Part shown: positions 45,380-55,976 of the stretch, piece by piece
Numbering within the stretch: position 1 is the stretch's first letter
Layout of the letters: each line of letters starts with the position of its first letter
Assembly: GCA_019279435.1 (NCBI GenBank)
Contig: JAAALK010000289.1
Coordinates: 48,859,164-48,923,163, forward strand
DNA from: Zizania palustris
Taxonomy: Eukaryota > Streptophyta > Magnoliopsida > Poales > Poaceae
Length of the DNA stretch: 64,000 nucleotides
Reading direction: 5' to 3'
Translations under genes and position numbers: made by a program
Notes under the pieces: generated by a model
Databases searched by the model: none
Seen by the model: only the letters and a program-made list of their open reading frames with translations
Told to the model about the DNA's origin: nothing

Positions 45380-47181
45380 GATTGCCACTGATCTGCTTCA
45401 GTTCATCCTCAACAAGGTGGCCTCCTTGGGTGTCCTCACTACTCCCAATTGTCATAATCTAGTAGATGACTTCCCAGTGATCCAATATGCAGACGACACT
45501 ATCATTTTTCTCCATGCTTCCCAACTAAACCTCTTCAAGCTCAAAGGTTTAATTAATAGTTTCTCTGCCTCCACCGGACTCAAAGTAAACTACAACAAAT
45601 CCAGTCTTATCCCGACGAAGCTCAGATTTTAGCGGTAAGTTTTGGTTGCAACTTGGAAGCCTTGCCTTTTCCCTACTTGGGCCTCCCTCTGGGTGTATTG
45701 CGACCCTCTTTCAAGGACTTCTCTGGCCTTCTTAAACGGACTGAGCGCCGACTTGCTGCTAATGCTTCTTGGCTCTCTATGGCAGGAAGGCTTTAAATTG
45801 TCAATTCGGTGTTGTCCGCCCTTCCAACCTATGCCATGTGTACTTACAAGCTTCCAGACAAAGTTCCCCACCGACTCGACCAAGCTAAGCGTGCCTGCCT
45901 CTGGAGAGGGTGGAACTCCAACAAGATGCACCCTCTAGCTCGTTGGGACACCGTTTGTAGGCCTAAAAGCTAAGGAGGCCTTGGAGTGTTCAACCTGCAA
46001 TGTCAGAACAATGCTATGCTAATCAAGCATTTACACAAGTTTTACTCCAGAAAGGATTTGTCGTGGGTTCGACTTACCTGGCCTTCTTACTCTAGTAGTT
46101 CCAAGGCTCCGCATCTTTGCACCCCCAAAGGTTCACGTTGGTGGAAAGACTTCATGCAACTTTCATACCTCTTTAGAGCGGTTGCCAAGCCCTCATCTAG
46201 GGACGACCGATCCATCTCGTTCTGGTTCGACATATGGAACTCCTCTTCACTGGCGACTTCCTTCCCTCAACTACTTTCTTTTGCCAAGGATAGAGATATC
46301 TCCCTGCACCGCTTTCTTAGTGACTTGTTGCTAGAACGACTATTCATTCTTCCTCTCTCCACCAAAGCAGCAGCTGAGCTGTCCCAGGTTCTTCAAGTTG
46401 TCAACAGCTTGCCACTTAATCTTGACCCCGTCCTCCAGGACTCTTGGTCCTTCCTTTGGGGTTCTTTGGACTTCTCCTCGCAAAGATTTTATCATCATCA
46501 CTTCAACCACCCTCACGCTCACCCCCTTTATAGGCAGCTTTGGCAGTCCTAGTGCAACAACAAGATCAAGGGCATCTTCTGGCTTCTCCTAATCGATAGG
46601 CTCAACACCAGGGATATCCTCCGAAGTAAAGGTTTTTCCATCCCAAACTTGGAGCTCAACTGTGCCCTCTGCCCTGGTAATTTCGATGAAACTTCGATCC
46701 ACCTGTTCTTCGGGTGCAGCTTCAGTGCGTCCTATTGGAACATCTTCAAATCAATTGGGACCTTTTCGCTCAACGCTTGGATATGTTATATAACACTGTT
46801 GTGGCTTTTCACGTGCCCTTCACCTTAGAGATCGTCATGCTCAGTTGCTGGTCTATATGGCTACTCAAGAACAATCACATCTTTAGAAATTCTCCTTGTT
46901 CAGTTTCAGGCTAGAAGAGGATCTTCATTTCTCAAGTCTCTTCCCAGGCATCACGCTTCTCCGCCAAGCAGCGCCAACAACTACTTCACTGGCTCAACTC
47001 CTTGGGCTTCTAGTCTGCCTGTATTAGGTCCTCCCTCCTTTGTTTTCTCGTTTGTATGGCTACCGCCCCCTCTCCCTCTCTCTCTTCTTTGTACCTTCTT
47101 TTCTTTCCATTTTTTGTACCCTTATTTTTACTTAATGTAAAATCTTTGTAGAAGCTTCTCTTACCGATTAAGTTCAAAAAA
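45380..47181 (+). pseudogene. LINE-1 ORF2, C-terminal part and 3' UTR
   Basis: It continues RT from 38339: PLLFVIATDLLQFILNK and the catalytic box IQYADDTIIFL (about 45485-45515), SLIPTKLRF, then a frameshift. ARWDTVCRPK followed by a TAA, and LGVFNLQCQNNAMLIKHL (45986 on), continue. The zinc-binding tail is readable near 46560-46760 (LIDRLNTRDILRSKG, CALCPGNFDETSIHLFF). The 3' UTR ends in a short A-run just before the right target copy. Confidence 0.85.
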
Positions 47182-47197
47182 AACTTTGATAATTTTT

Positions 47198-47677
47198 CAT
47201 ATTTTTGAAGAAATAACAGAAAAGCATCTTAATTCATATATAATATATATGTGGTTTTTTTTAGAAATTTCATAAAATTTTAAATTCAAATGTAAATTTC
47301 GGTCATATCGATGTCAGGTCGAAAACAACAGTTTTACTCACAAACCATGAATCAATACTATTTTTAAAAAAATCAGTGGTGGTGAGTCTGTCACCACCTC
47401 TACTATTTATTTGTACGGTATTTTTTTAATGTTGTAGTTTTTTCGTTACAAGGAGAAGTAATTGAAATATTGAATGAACTGAGTGGCGATGCGCGCGTTG
47501 TCCGGAGATGGCTGGCTGACAGGTGGTCCATAAGATGATAAAGAAGGATGGGCCCACCTGTCATCCACGTATGGATGTGTGACAGATTTGGACCTAGCAA
47601 GCGCTTCTGTATTTCAAACCTGGAAGAGAAATCCCCGTCTCCCTCGCTTCGGCCGGCGGTCCAACCCGCCGCCACCC
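47198..47677 (+). promoter_or_regulatory. Upstream region of the checkpoint gene
   Basis: This 480-bp stretch between the LINE-1 target copy and the start codon must contain the core promoter and 5' UTR. An AT-rich tatataatatatat run lies at 47237-47252; no TATA box can be assigned with confidence. LINE-1 and its nest now lie directly upstream. Confidence 0.4.
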
Positions 47678-50354
47678 ATGGCTGCGGCCCCCACGCAGCA
47701 GTGCAGCGGCGGCAGCCACAAGGAGAAGGACCTTCTGTCGACGGTGGTGGGCGACATCCGCTGCTACTCCGGCTCCGACCCCCTCCGCCCATGGCTGCGG
47801 TACGCTTCCTCTCCCTCTCTCTCCACTCTCTCGGTCGCTCTGTGCGCCCCTTCTCGCTAGCCTCTTCACTTTGCGCTTGATCGATCGATTCGTTCGCTAG
47901 GGGGATGAGGAAGATGGAGGCGTCGCTGCCGCCGGCGACGCTCCCGGCGAGGCTGCCAAGGTTCTTGCAGAAGTGTGCGCAGGAGTTCCTGGAGGACGCC
48001 CGCTACCGCGACGATCCCCGCTATCTCCGTGTCTGGATCAAGCTGGTCAGCCACCTTCTTATCCTCTCTACTCATATAGTGATTTCTTCATGTGGATCTA
48101 CTGTATTAGGATGAGCCGAGGTTCATTGGTTGCAGTTCCAAGATAAAATCACTTTAACTTGCACATTAGCTTTTCTAAAATGGTTCCCCTATAAGAAATA
48201 TCTGAGCTTTATTACCCACGGCACAAGCCTTGTGACGACAATATTTTCTTGGACTGAAAGGTCCTGTTGTGATCTTTCCATTTTCTTAATGGCATAGATG
48301 GACTATGTGAAGGATGCAAAGCCATTGCTCAAGAAGATGGAAAAGAACAGAATAGGCCTCAAGAGAGCTGCCTTTTATATGGCCTATGCTTTGTATTATG
48401 AAAAGCACAAAAGGTTTGAGGACGCTGAGAAGATGTACCACTTGGGAACCCAGAAGTAAGATTTTACTGCCACTGTTGTGTTGTTGATACCGTATTTTTC
48501 TCCTACATTTGTTTTTGTTCTTTCTTAAAGATCCTGTACTTGAACCATTTGTCGATGGGAGAATCTCAACAATTAGTTGAAATGTGCAACAGTACAGTTT
48601 TAGCATATAATCATGATGGATCATCAAGACCATTTGATTGAATGCAACTTGTTGTATGTAGATATATTCTCCTGAATCACAAATAGTTGGAATTGGATTG
48701 TAACTTGCAAGTCAAAATATATATCAATTTATAGTTTATTGCAAAGTAAAGCTATGCACTTACCGAAGTGTTCAATAGCCTTGCAGAGCCTATTGCAGAG
48801 TTGCAGAAAGCACATGAACAATTTGTTCAGCGCATGGAACTATACAAGAGGAGGAAATATAAAGTTCTGCAGGAAGGAGTGCCTAGCAAGGTTGGGTCAA
48901 TTGCTACATCTAAGAATCAAGCGGAAGGTACATGCAAGTGATTTTTTTATCTATGTCAAGTTTCTCTATATTCAAATAATTTTTTATCATACCTTTTCTT
49001 GAGAAATATTGTGAAAATACCCTTCTTAACACATTACCTATCACTATTCCATATCCTTACTTTCATTGTCGTTTTTGCATATTTGTTTGATGTGTGAATG
49101 GAGTGGTATTTGATGCTGGAATGTTTTGCAGATGAAAGCAAGAGTTGTACAGAACTGGGGTTCAATCCAAAGCAAAAATCAGGAAACGGTTCTAATACCC
49201 AGCTAGGTTTTCAGCATCCGTTAGGATGTCCACTATCCAGAGGCACCACAGGCGATAAAAAGAGTTTGGCTCGCTGTAATGGTGATGATACTGTAGTTGT
49301 AAGGTTCGTAGGCTCTGCATTGGTTGGGAAGTCAGAAACTGAAGATGCATGCCATCATGGTCTTGTTGAGCCCACTATAAACACTAAGGAGGCTATGGAT
49401 GCTATCAGTAGCATGTTTCTGGAGCCGTTAGAACCAGAGACGGCGCTCAAGAGGCGCTCAAATCGTGATAAACCAAGTTTTAATCAGCAAACAAGTGCAT
49501 TTGAGATCTTTGTCGATGAAGATGAACCTAACTTTAGTGAATCAAGCAGACTCCAAGACAAGAACATGAAGCAGGGCAATCCAAAGTTAAGTCAGCAAGC
49601 TAGCACATTTGAGATCTTCGTCGATGAGGATGGTCCTAACTGCAACAACCAAAAAATAGCACAGCACGGGAATTTTAACAAGGAGAACACAGAGACAACT
49701 CAGAAAACAAGTAGATTTGAAATCTTTGTTGATGAAAATGAGCCTCATGACAATGGTCGTAATGCCATGTGCCACAAAAGCACTAGATCTCCAAGACCAT
49801 CATTTGATTTCCAGAAACCATTCGTGGGAGGGTTTGCAATATTGCCTGATGATGAAGACGGACAGTTTGAGAAAAATGGTGATGGTGTTAAGATAAATTC
49901 TGGAGCTGTGCAACTAACTCGAGATAAGGATACTTCACTCTGCCCTACAATATCTGGGCTTCGAGAAGACACAGCCATTCATAGGTTTCTTGGATCAGCT
50001 GTTGTTGACGAACCAAAAGTGGAAAATGCATGCCACCATGGTTTGGTCGAACCAACTATCAATTTAAAGGAGGCTATGGATGATATAAACAACATGTTTG
50101 GGAGATCACTGAACTTCAAAGGTGAGAAACCTAAAAAAAAGAAAACCATTGGACTGTCAGAGAGAAAAGCAGCTCCGCTTAGTGGTTTCTCCATTTTAGC
50201 TGATGATGATCCAGAAGAAAAACCTGCTGCCCAAGTTAAACAAAGCAATTCTTTCAAATCTGGACATCAGAGTGATCTATTTGAGCCCACAATTACTACT
50301 CGTGATGTGATGGGAGAGATCAATGATATGTTTGGGATGCCACTGGACTTCTAA
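47678..50354 (+). CDS. BUB1/MAD3-family spindle checkpoint protein without kinase domain
   Basis: Five exons: 47678-47799, 47901-48045, 48298-48455, 48779-48927 and 49132-50354. All have GT-AG borders and consistent phases, giving 598 residues. ATG 47678 (cacccATGg) opens MAAAPTQQCSGG. Residues about 20-160 form the Mad3/BUB1 homology region 1, a TPR-like fold. Its key sequences are YRDDPRYLRVWIKLMDYV, AAFYMAYALYYEKHKRFEDA and PIAELQKAHEQFVQRMELYK. This region normally docks to the kinetochore protein KNL1. A KEN box (residues 375-377, 49680-49688) is the type of signal used to bind CDC20/APC. Three FEIFVDED units and three VEPTIN/KEAMD-like units repeat in the rest. No kinase domain follows, so it is MAD3/BUBR1-like, perhaps the plant BMF3/BMF2 class. 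Expected role is to delay anaphase until chromosomes attach. Confidence 0.85.
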
Positions 50355-51457
50355 GACACATGCTTAGAGGGAACTGAATAACTCAACAGAACAGTTTTCC
50401 TTTGCCCTTTCACTTTTGCCTTAAGAGTCTGATTCTGAGGTGTGCGAATATGCAATGAAGTATGTACTATGTTGGTCCTGTCTTGCTGATACGAAGAGCT
50501 TGGAATTTTGTTGATTATTTGCTTAAACTGTCGTTGAAATTTACACTTCTCATGATGTTTATTGATTCAGATTCATTTGATAAAAGTTTGAAGTGTAGCA
50601 AATGGGCATTAGCTTGCTGATTTATATTCTCTGGATGTATAAAAATGGAGCAAGCTGGCATTAGCTCCCTGAATGGCAAATGCATCTACTTGAAGCCTCC
50701 AGTTAGTTTTGCTCTGCCACTGGAGTTCTTATGGATGAACTTGATCCCTAGAATTCCCTCCAGGAAATATTGGATCATTTGCTACTTTCAGAACTGAAGT
50801 CATATATAACATATTGTCTCTTCCACTGCTGACTGGTGTATTAGCAAGATCAGAAGGTCAAGCTTGCAGAATTTTACAAGTTTTGCAAGCATGGTGAGGC
50901 TAGTAGCTGACTTATGTGGTGTCCATACATGTTTAGTTCTTTAGGTAGTGTTTGGTTGCTTGAACCAAATCCATCTAGGATGGTTCGGTACAGAGAGATG
51001 ACTTTTGCCATTAAGAATCTTCCTATCTATGTATGGATGCTATGCAATTCAGTTTCCTCAGGAAATCTTTGGGTATGCTGAATTCATGTGAAATGAGTTT
51101 TTTATATTAGTCGATGTTTACATGTGAAAAATAAATACAACACAACAATTACATATATATAAATAGGTGTTTGAAAATATGTTGCCTTTTAATAACATCA
51201 TCATATGGTATGCGACATAAAACTCGTGTCAGTTGCCACGAGGTTGAGTGTAGCATTGTTATTGAAATATACAATTAGTGAGGATGATACATTTAATTGT
51301 AAATATAAACATTTAAAGGCCTATTGGTACTATGGTTTTATGCACCAATTGTCAATGTTCCGTTGCATTAGATGGACGGTACTAATACTGAAAGTATTGT
51401 AATGAGGTACAACTAATAGGGGTGCACCCCTTTAGGGACAGACTTCATTGATGGGTA
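50355..51457. other. 3' UTR and intergenic DNA
   Basis: The first few hundred bases are likely 3' UTR of the checkpoint gene. A worn TGTTTGGTT...GAACCAAAT fragment near 50950 looks like MITE debris. No other gene is supported. Confidence 0.45.
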
Positions 51458-51467
51458 TAAGAAAGTT

Positions 51468-51620
51468 GGGAAAATATCCTGTGCAATCGTGTGATCTGGT
51501 GCATCTAATCAAGATCTAACGGTTACATATGAAACCTAGTATTTTTTTACTTTTTTCATATGTAACCGTTGGATCTTGATTTGATACACCAGATCGCACG
51601 ATTGCACAGGATATTTTCCT
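51468..51620. mobile_element. Foldback MITE with 9-bp target copies (Mutator-like)
   Basis: Arms of about 65 bp pair almost fully (GGAAAATATCCTGTGCAATC at the left, its complement at the right) around a short T-rich loop. The flanks aagaaagtt (51459-51467 and 51621-51629) are identical, which fits the 9-bp duplication of Mutator-type elements. It encodes nothing. Confidence 0.8.
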
Positions 51621-51632
51621 AAGAAAGTTCAT

Positions 51633-53528
51633 TACTACAAGTTTGTTAGTGACGTGTATATTTTATCCATCAACAAAGCTTAGTCACTAAATACTTTTTC
51701 TATGATAGTGATTAAGGCATTGTCTTCTTCATTGCATATATATTGAGGTTAAATTTGATCTAGCCCATGAGGCCATGATGATGACATTCAACAATTGTTA
51801 TAAGGGTCCGTGATGAAAGATGTATAGCTGGACACCCCATGTTGTTTAGGAACTGTTGGTTGTTTCAATTTTTTTGCATTCCTACGTTGAGAGTATTTTT
51901 TAAGAATTTGCTCCATCATATCTTTTGTTAGTATTTGTTTGGTATAGTTTTACCTCTAGGGTTATATTTGGTTTAGTTTTTCAAGCTGAAAGCTGAACCA
52001 AATAGGTCAGGGATAAACCATCGTCTCCAAAATCTATAACTTTTCTTGTACAAATTAGAGAAAAAAGTTATTTCCACCCTAACTTTTATAACTTTTTAGT
52101 CTAAACTTCATAAAAATTACCTACCATGCTATTGAAAATTTAGAAAGTTGCTCTCAGCCTAACTTTCACAACTTCTCAGCTCATAGTTCACATTAGTTTT
52201 TTAGAATCTATAGTTCAACCAAACACACTTTAATTATATTAGATCTAGAGTTTGTATGTTAAAATAAAAGGAGAATTTTACGGAACCCCAAGTTATTGTC
52301 GACTGTTAATTCTTTGTGATCTAATGGTTTAGATTTAAATAGGGTAACCTATTACCTAACCTAAGTATTAGGTTAGATTTTCTTTTTGGAGAATTTTAAG
52401 GTACAAACCAAATGATTGTGGATCATTCACACTTTTTATCTAATGCCTTATATTTAAATAAGATAGTTCTATTACCTCATCATATTTTCTTCTATTTTTA
52501 CGTACATACATATAGAATTACATGGTATTGAATTAATGGCTAGGATTAATTAGAAGTATTACCTCCATAGCATGTATTTGTTGTAAAGTCGAGGTCTCTT
52601 TCTTTTTTCTTTTCCCATTTTTCTTTCTTCTTTTATTTCTCTCTCTTCCTCTCCCTTTCCTTCTTCCACTCTCCATTTCTCTGCTAGCTCTTTGTTACAT
52701 GCCAGGGCAGTTTAAGTACGACGCGTGACAGGGAGGGGTGGTGAGGTGCCACGGCGACAGGGGTGGGTGACGCGGAGAACAATGCACTAAGGTGCCAGAA
52801 ATGTTGGGTTAGGATAGGGCCGGGTGGGGTGGGATGGGGCTATTGGGATACGAGGAGACTATGTTAGCCGATAATTTTAAAATTTAACCCCTTAGCCCAG
52901 AAACCATGCGTGCGAGAGATTATGAATTGTTACCTTCTAACGCAAGACGTGCTAGTGCAGTGGAAGAAATTATTGAGGAAGCACGTCCTCGCTCAACCTC
53001 GCCTTACTCCGCCCATTCGCTAGTGATCCAATCGACGAAGTCTTGGGATGTCCACGTGAGGAAGACGATGAGCCCCGCTGTTCGATGATGACCACATGAA
53101 AATCACATCGGAGCGATGACAAAAATGACGAAATGAGAACATACCTGACCATCTTGGATCTAACTGTTAACTTATTTGAACTAAAAGAAAATAAACGAAA
53201 TTGTATAGAACAGATCTGAAATAAAAAAAATCGATCTTTAGTGACATGTGAACATCTATACCCGTCACTAATGATCAACCTTCAGTGACAGGTATAGATG
53301 TATGTGTGACCTTTAGTGACGCGTGAACATCTATACCCGTCACTAAAGGTAACATTTAGTGACGTGTGAACATCTATACCCGTCACTAAAGGTAATCATT
53401 AGTGACGGATAAAAATGTATATCCGTCACTAATGATAGGTTATTAGTGATGCGATAAAGGTGACGGGTACGATATCCGTTACTAATGATTGTTATGACCC
53501 GTCACTAATAGCCTTTTTGTTGGTAGTG
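51633..53528. mobile_element. Possible CACTA-type element with TTAGTGAC subterminal repeats
   Basis: The right end (53528) reads, on the minus strand, CACTACCAACAAAAAGGC, a CACTA-type terminus. About 300 bp of repeated TTAGTGACG / CGTCACTAA units lie next to it (53227-53508). The left end is less clear: TACTACAAGTTTGTTAGTGACG at 51633 resembles CACTACAAG with one change and also carries TTAGTGAC and GTCACTAA. No 3-bp target copy is evident and no transposase is encoded. The right end is secure, the left end is a guess. Confidence 0.45.
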
Positions 53529-54348
53529 GCTCTTGCGTGGCGTGAAAGAAGGCATGGCGTTGGCACAAAAGTGCAGTGTCTTGGACGGGGGCCGGGCTGG
53601 GTTGTGGGAGAGAATATGACAGAAAAGTTAGTGTTTAGTATTTTAGCATCATTTTAAAGTGTAATTATTGGACACGTAGGATTGACTTTTATTTTTAACT
53701 AATTGAAATTGGGTCTCCTTAGGAAACATGGATATGATGGGGAGTGGAGAGACATATTATTCGTCCCCACCAAACTCAGCAGGATTTGATTTTTTCCCGT
53801 ATAATTTCACACGAGTAGAAAAGAAACTTTCATCCCAATTCTTAATAGGAGAATTCCAGTAACGTGACCATTGGCATCTTAAGGCTCATATCGTTAAATT
53901 AATGCTTTGAGAAATTAAGTTTGGAGAGTCGATCATCGATCCATGACCATGAGTGTGGTTTGCTTGTGGAAGCCAGTGGGTACGTAGCTAGTGATCCTTT
54001 AAATTTTAAATTAGACACACAGTACTTGACACAAGAAGAAGTACAGCTCGTAGCTAACTATTGCTATACAGATCGAAATACAGTAGTCTTCCTTTCCTTG
54101 CTTTAAAGGTCAATGTCGCTGATTCATGTGACGTTGTTGACAGAAAGAGAAAGCATGCATGCATGCATGTAGATAGATTGATTGATCATCGGCCATCCAG
54201 CAGCTGACTGATCAGTCGATCATCACCTAGAAAGTGAAAGTAAATCATCAGAAAAGTTGGCGTCAGAGATCGATAGATGTTAAGTGAAAATTAGGCGCTC
54301 TCAGGTGGCTCATCACTCCCAGTCCATCCATATATGTAATGTAAACCC
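53529..54348 (+). promoter_or_regulatory. Upstream region of the MYB gene
   Basis: No gene is supported. A run of overlapping GCATGC (RY-type) motifs lies at 54155-54168, and GATCGATC-rich sequence follows. This is the likely promoter of the MYB gene. Confidence 0.45.
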
Positions 54349-54356
54349 TATATAAA
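54349..54356 (+). promoter_or_regulatory. TATA box of the MYB gene
   Basis: TATATAAA 98 bp upstream of the ATG; transcription would start near 54380. Confidence 0.7.
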
Positions 54357-54453
54357 GTAGCAGCACGGCACACTACTGTCGGGAGCTGAGGGCCATCGAG
54401 CAGCTGCTGCCTGAAACGTACAGGAGCTCATCGATCGGAGTTGGGGAGTAGTG

Positions 54454-55409
54454 ATGGGTCGGCCGCCGTGCTGCGACAAGGTGGGGATCAAGAAGGGGCC
54501 ATGGACGCCGGAGGAGGACATCATCCTCGTCTCCTACATCCAGGAGAACGGCCCTGGCAACTGGAGGTCCGTGCCGATCAACACAGGTATGCATGCAATC
54601 GATCGATCGACTCTTCAGCTGCTGTTTTGATCTGTGCATCATGCAGATCGATGATGAACTGAGGGCTCGCTGCTGCTGCAGGGCTGATGCGGTGCAGCAA
54701 GAGCTGCCGGCTCCGGTGGACGAACTACCTGCGGCCAGGGATAAAGCGGGGCAACTTCACGGCGCACGAGGAGGGGATCATCGTCCACCTCCAGTCGCTG
54801 CTCGGAAACCGGTGGGCCGCCATCGCCTCGTACCTCCCGCAGCGCACCGACAACGACATCAAGAACTACTGGAACACCCACCTCAAGAAGAAGCTCGCTG
54901 CTGCCAATTCCAACTCCGACATCTCCGAGCGCAACGCTATGTTCGCCGACGACTCCACCTCCTTCCCCGCCGGCAGCCACGGAAGCAGCAACCCTGAGAT
55001 CACCCAGATGGTGGACATCGCCAGGCGCTCCCCCTTCGCCGACTGCCCCTCCTCCTCCTACGCCTCCAGCATGGACAACATATCCAAGCTGCTCGACGGC
55101 TTCATGAAGACCACCTCCCCCTCCACGCCGCCGCCGCCACCGTACAATGACACCACCTACGACTTCAAGCCCGTCGTCGAGGTCGGCAACCCCATGCTGT
55201 CCTTCGACCGCATGTCCAGCAACGGCGCCGAGCTGTCCTTCTATGACGAAGTTCATCGGCAGCAGCCGGCGTCGTCCTTCATGGAGCATGGCGGCTACAT
55301 CGACGACTACGAGAGCTGGCTGTTCGACGAGGCAGCGGCGGCGGAGCATGATGTCGCCGACCTCATGGACCTGTCCCACGGTTGCTGCTCCGTCCCAATG
55401 ATGTTTTAA
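54454..55409 (+). CDS. R2R3-MYB transcription factor, MYB30/60/94/96-like (subgroup 1)
   Basis: Two exons, 54454-54586 and 54682-55409, with GT-AG borders, encode 286 residues. The start MGRPPCCDK is that of typical plant R2R3-MYBs. R2 (about residues 14-61) has GPWTPEED, GNWRSVP and SCRLRWTNYL. R3 (67-112) has NFTAHEEGIIVHLQSLL, GNRWAAIASYL and NDIKNYWNTHLKK, giving the regular tryptophan or replacement positions. No bHLH-binding signature is seen in R3. The C-terminal part has SSYASSMDNISKLLDGFMK and an acidic end with ESWLFDE. These fit subgroup 1, whose members act in epidermis, guard cells, wax synthesis and drought or hypersensitive responses. Only the first of the two usual MYB introns is present. 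The exact orthologue is not decided. Confidence 0.9.
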
Positions 55410-55559
55410 TTAGCCGCAGCCCAACGAGACAAACACTGTCACATTCGATATTACACATACTGCACATCAATAATTAATATATTAATTAGCTAGATATATA
55501 TAGATCTAGGTCAAAATATTGTTGTTACTATATATACCCACTTGTAGCCAAAAGATTTA

Positions 55560-55582
55560 TATATATATATATATATATATAT
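55560..55582. repeat. AT dinucleotide microsatellite
   Basis: About 11 AT units lie 150 bp after the MYB stop, followed by GCATGCAT. Confidence 0.95.
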
Positions 55583-55976
55583 GCATGCATACTAGCTAGT
55601 CAAACACTGGTGTACGTGTTTCATACTGGCATCAAACGTCAGCAAGAGATCGAACAATTAAGAGATATATAGCAACAGGAATTATATTGGCATCAAAATT
55701 CAGGATTTGCCTCTCTTCAAGATTGCACTTCAGGACTTGCATTGATTGCCACCTTGACATACAAGACACAAATCTTGTTCATCTATCACTACAATAAATC
55801 AGACAACTTTCGTCAGGCAAACCCGACGAAAGTTAAATCTTTCTCGATGAAAAATGACAACTTCGGACGACAGAAGCGTTTAGGTGGGAATTAGCTAATA
55901 TATTTGCACATACATATAAACATATAAATGCAGATGCTACATTGTTTTTTATTAGAACTTAGAAAGGAGCTGCGGA
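55583..55976. other. Intergenic DNA with a possible CACTA terminus
   Basis: CACTACAATAAATCAGACAA at 55787 resembles a CACTA terminus and is followed by inverted TTTCGTCAGG / CGACGAAAG motifs. It may be the truncated end of a separate element. No gene is seen. Confidence 0.4.

Larger units (their letters stand above)
11155..47181 (+). mobile_element. LINE-1: near full-length L1-type LINE with two nested insertions
   Basis: The 16-bp target duplication aactttgataattttt flanks the element (11139-11154 and 47182-47197), and a short A-run follows the 3' end. Removing the nested elements leaves about 6.9 kb, as expected for a plant L1 LINE. Its own sequence is 11155-12356, 34450-38339 and 45380-47181. 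Both junctions are confirmed by LINE-2, a relative of the same family in this window. ORF1 blocks align across the SIRE junction (the CTCGGAAGTTGA block at 34546), and the RT sequence GVRQGDPLSP continues into PLLFVIATDLL across the LINE-2 junction. ORF2 carries endonuclease, RT and zinc-binding parts but has stops, so it is dead. Confidence 0.93.
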
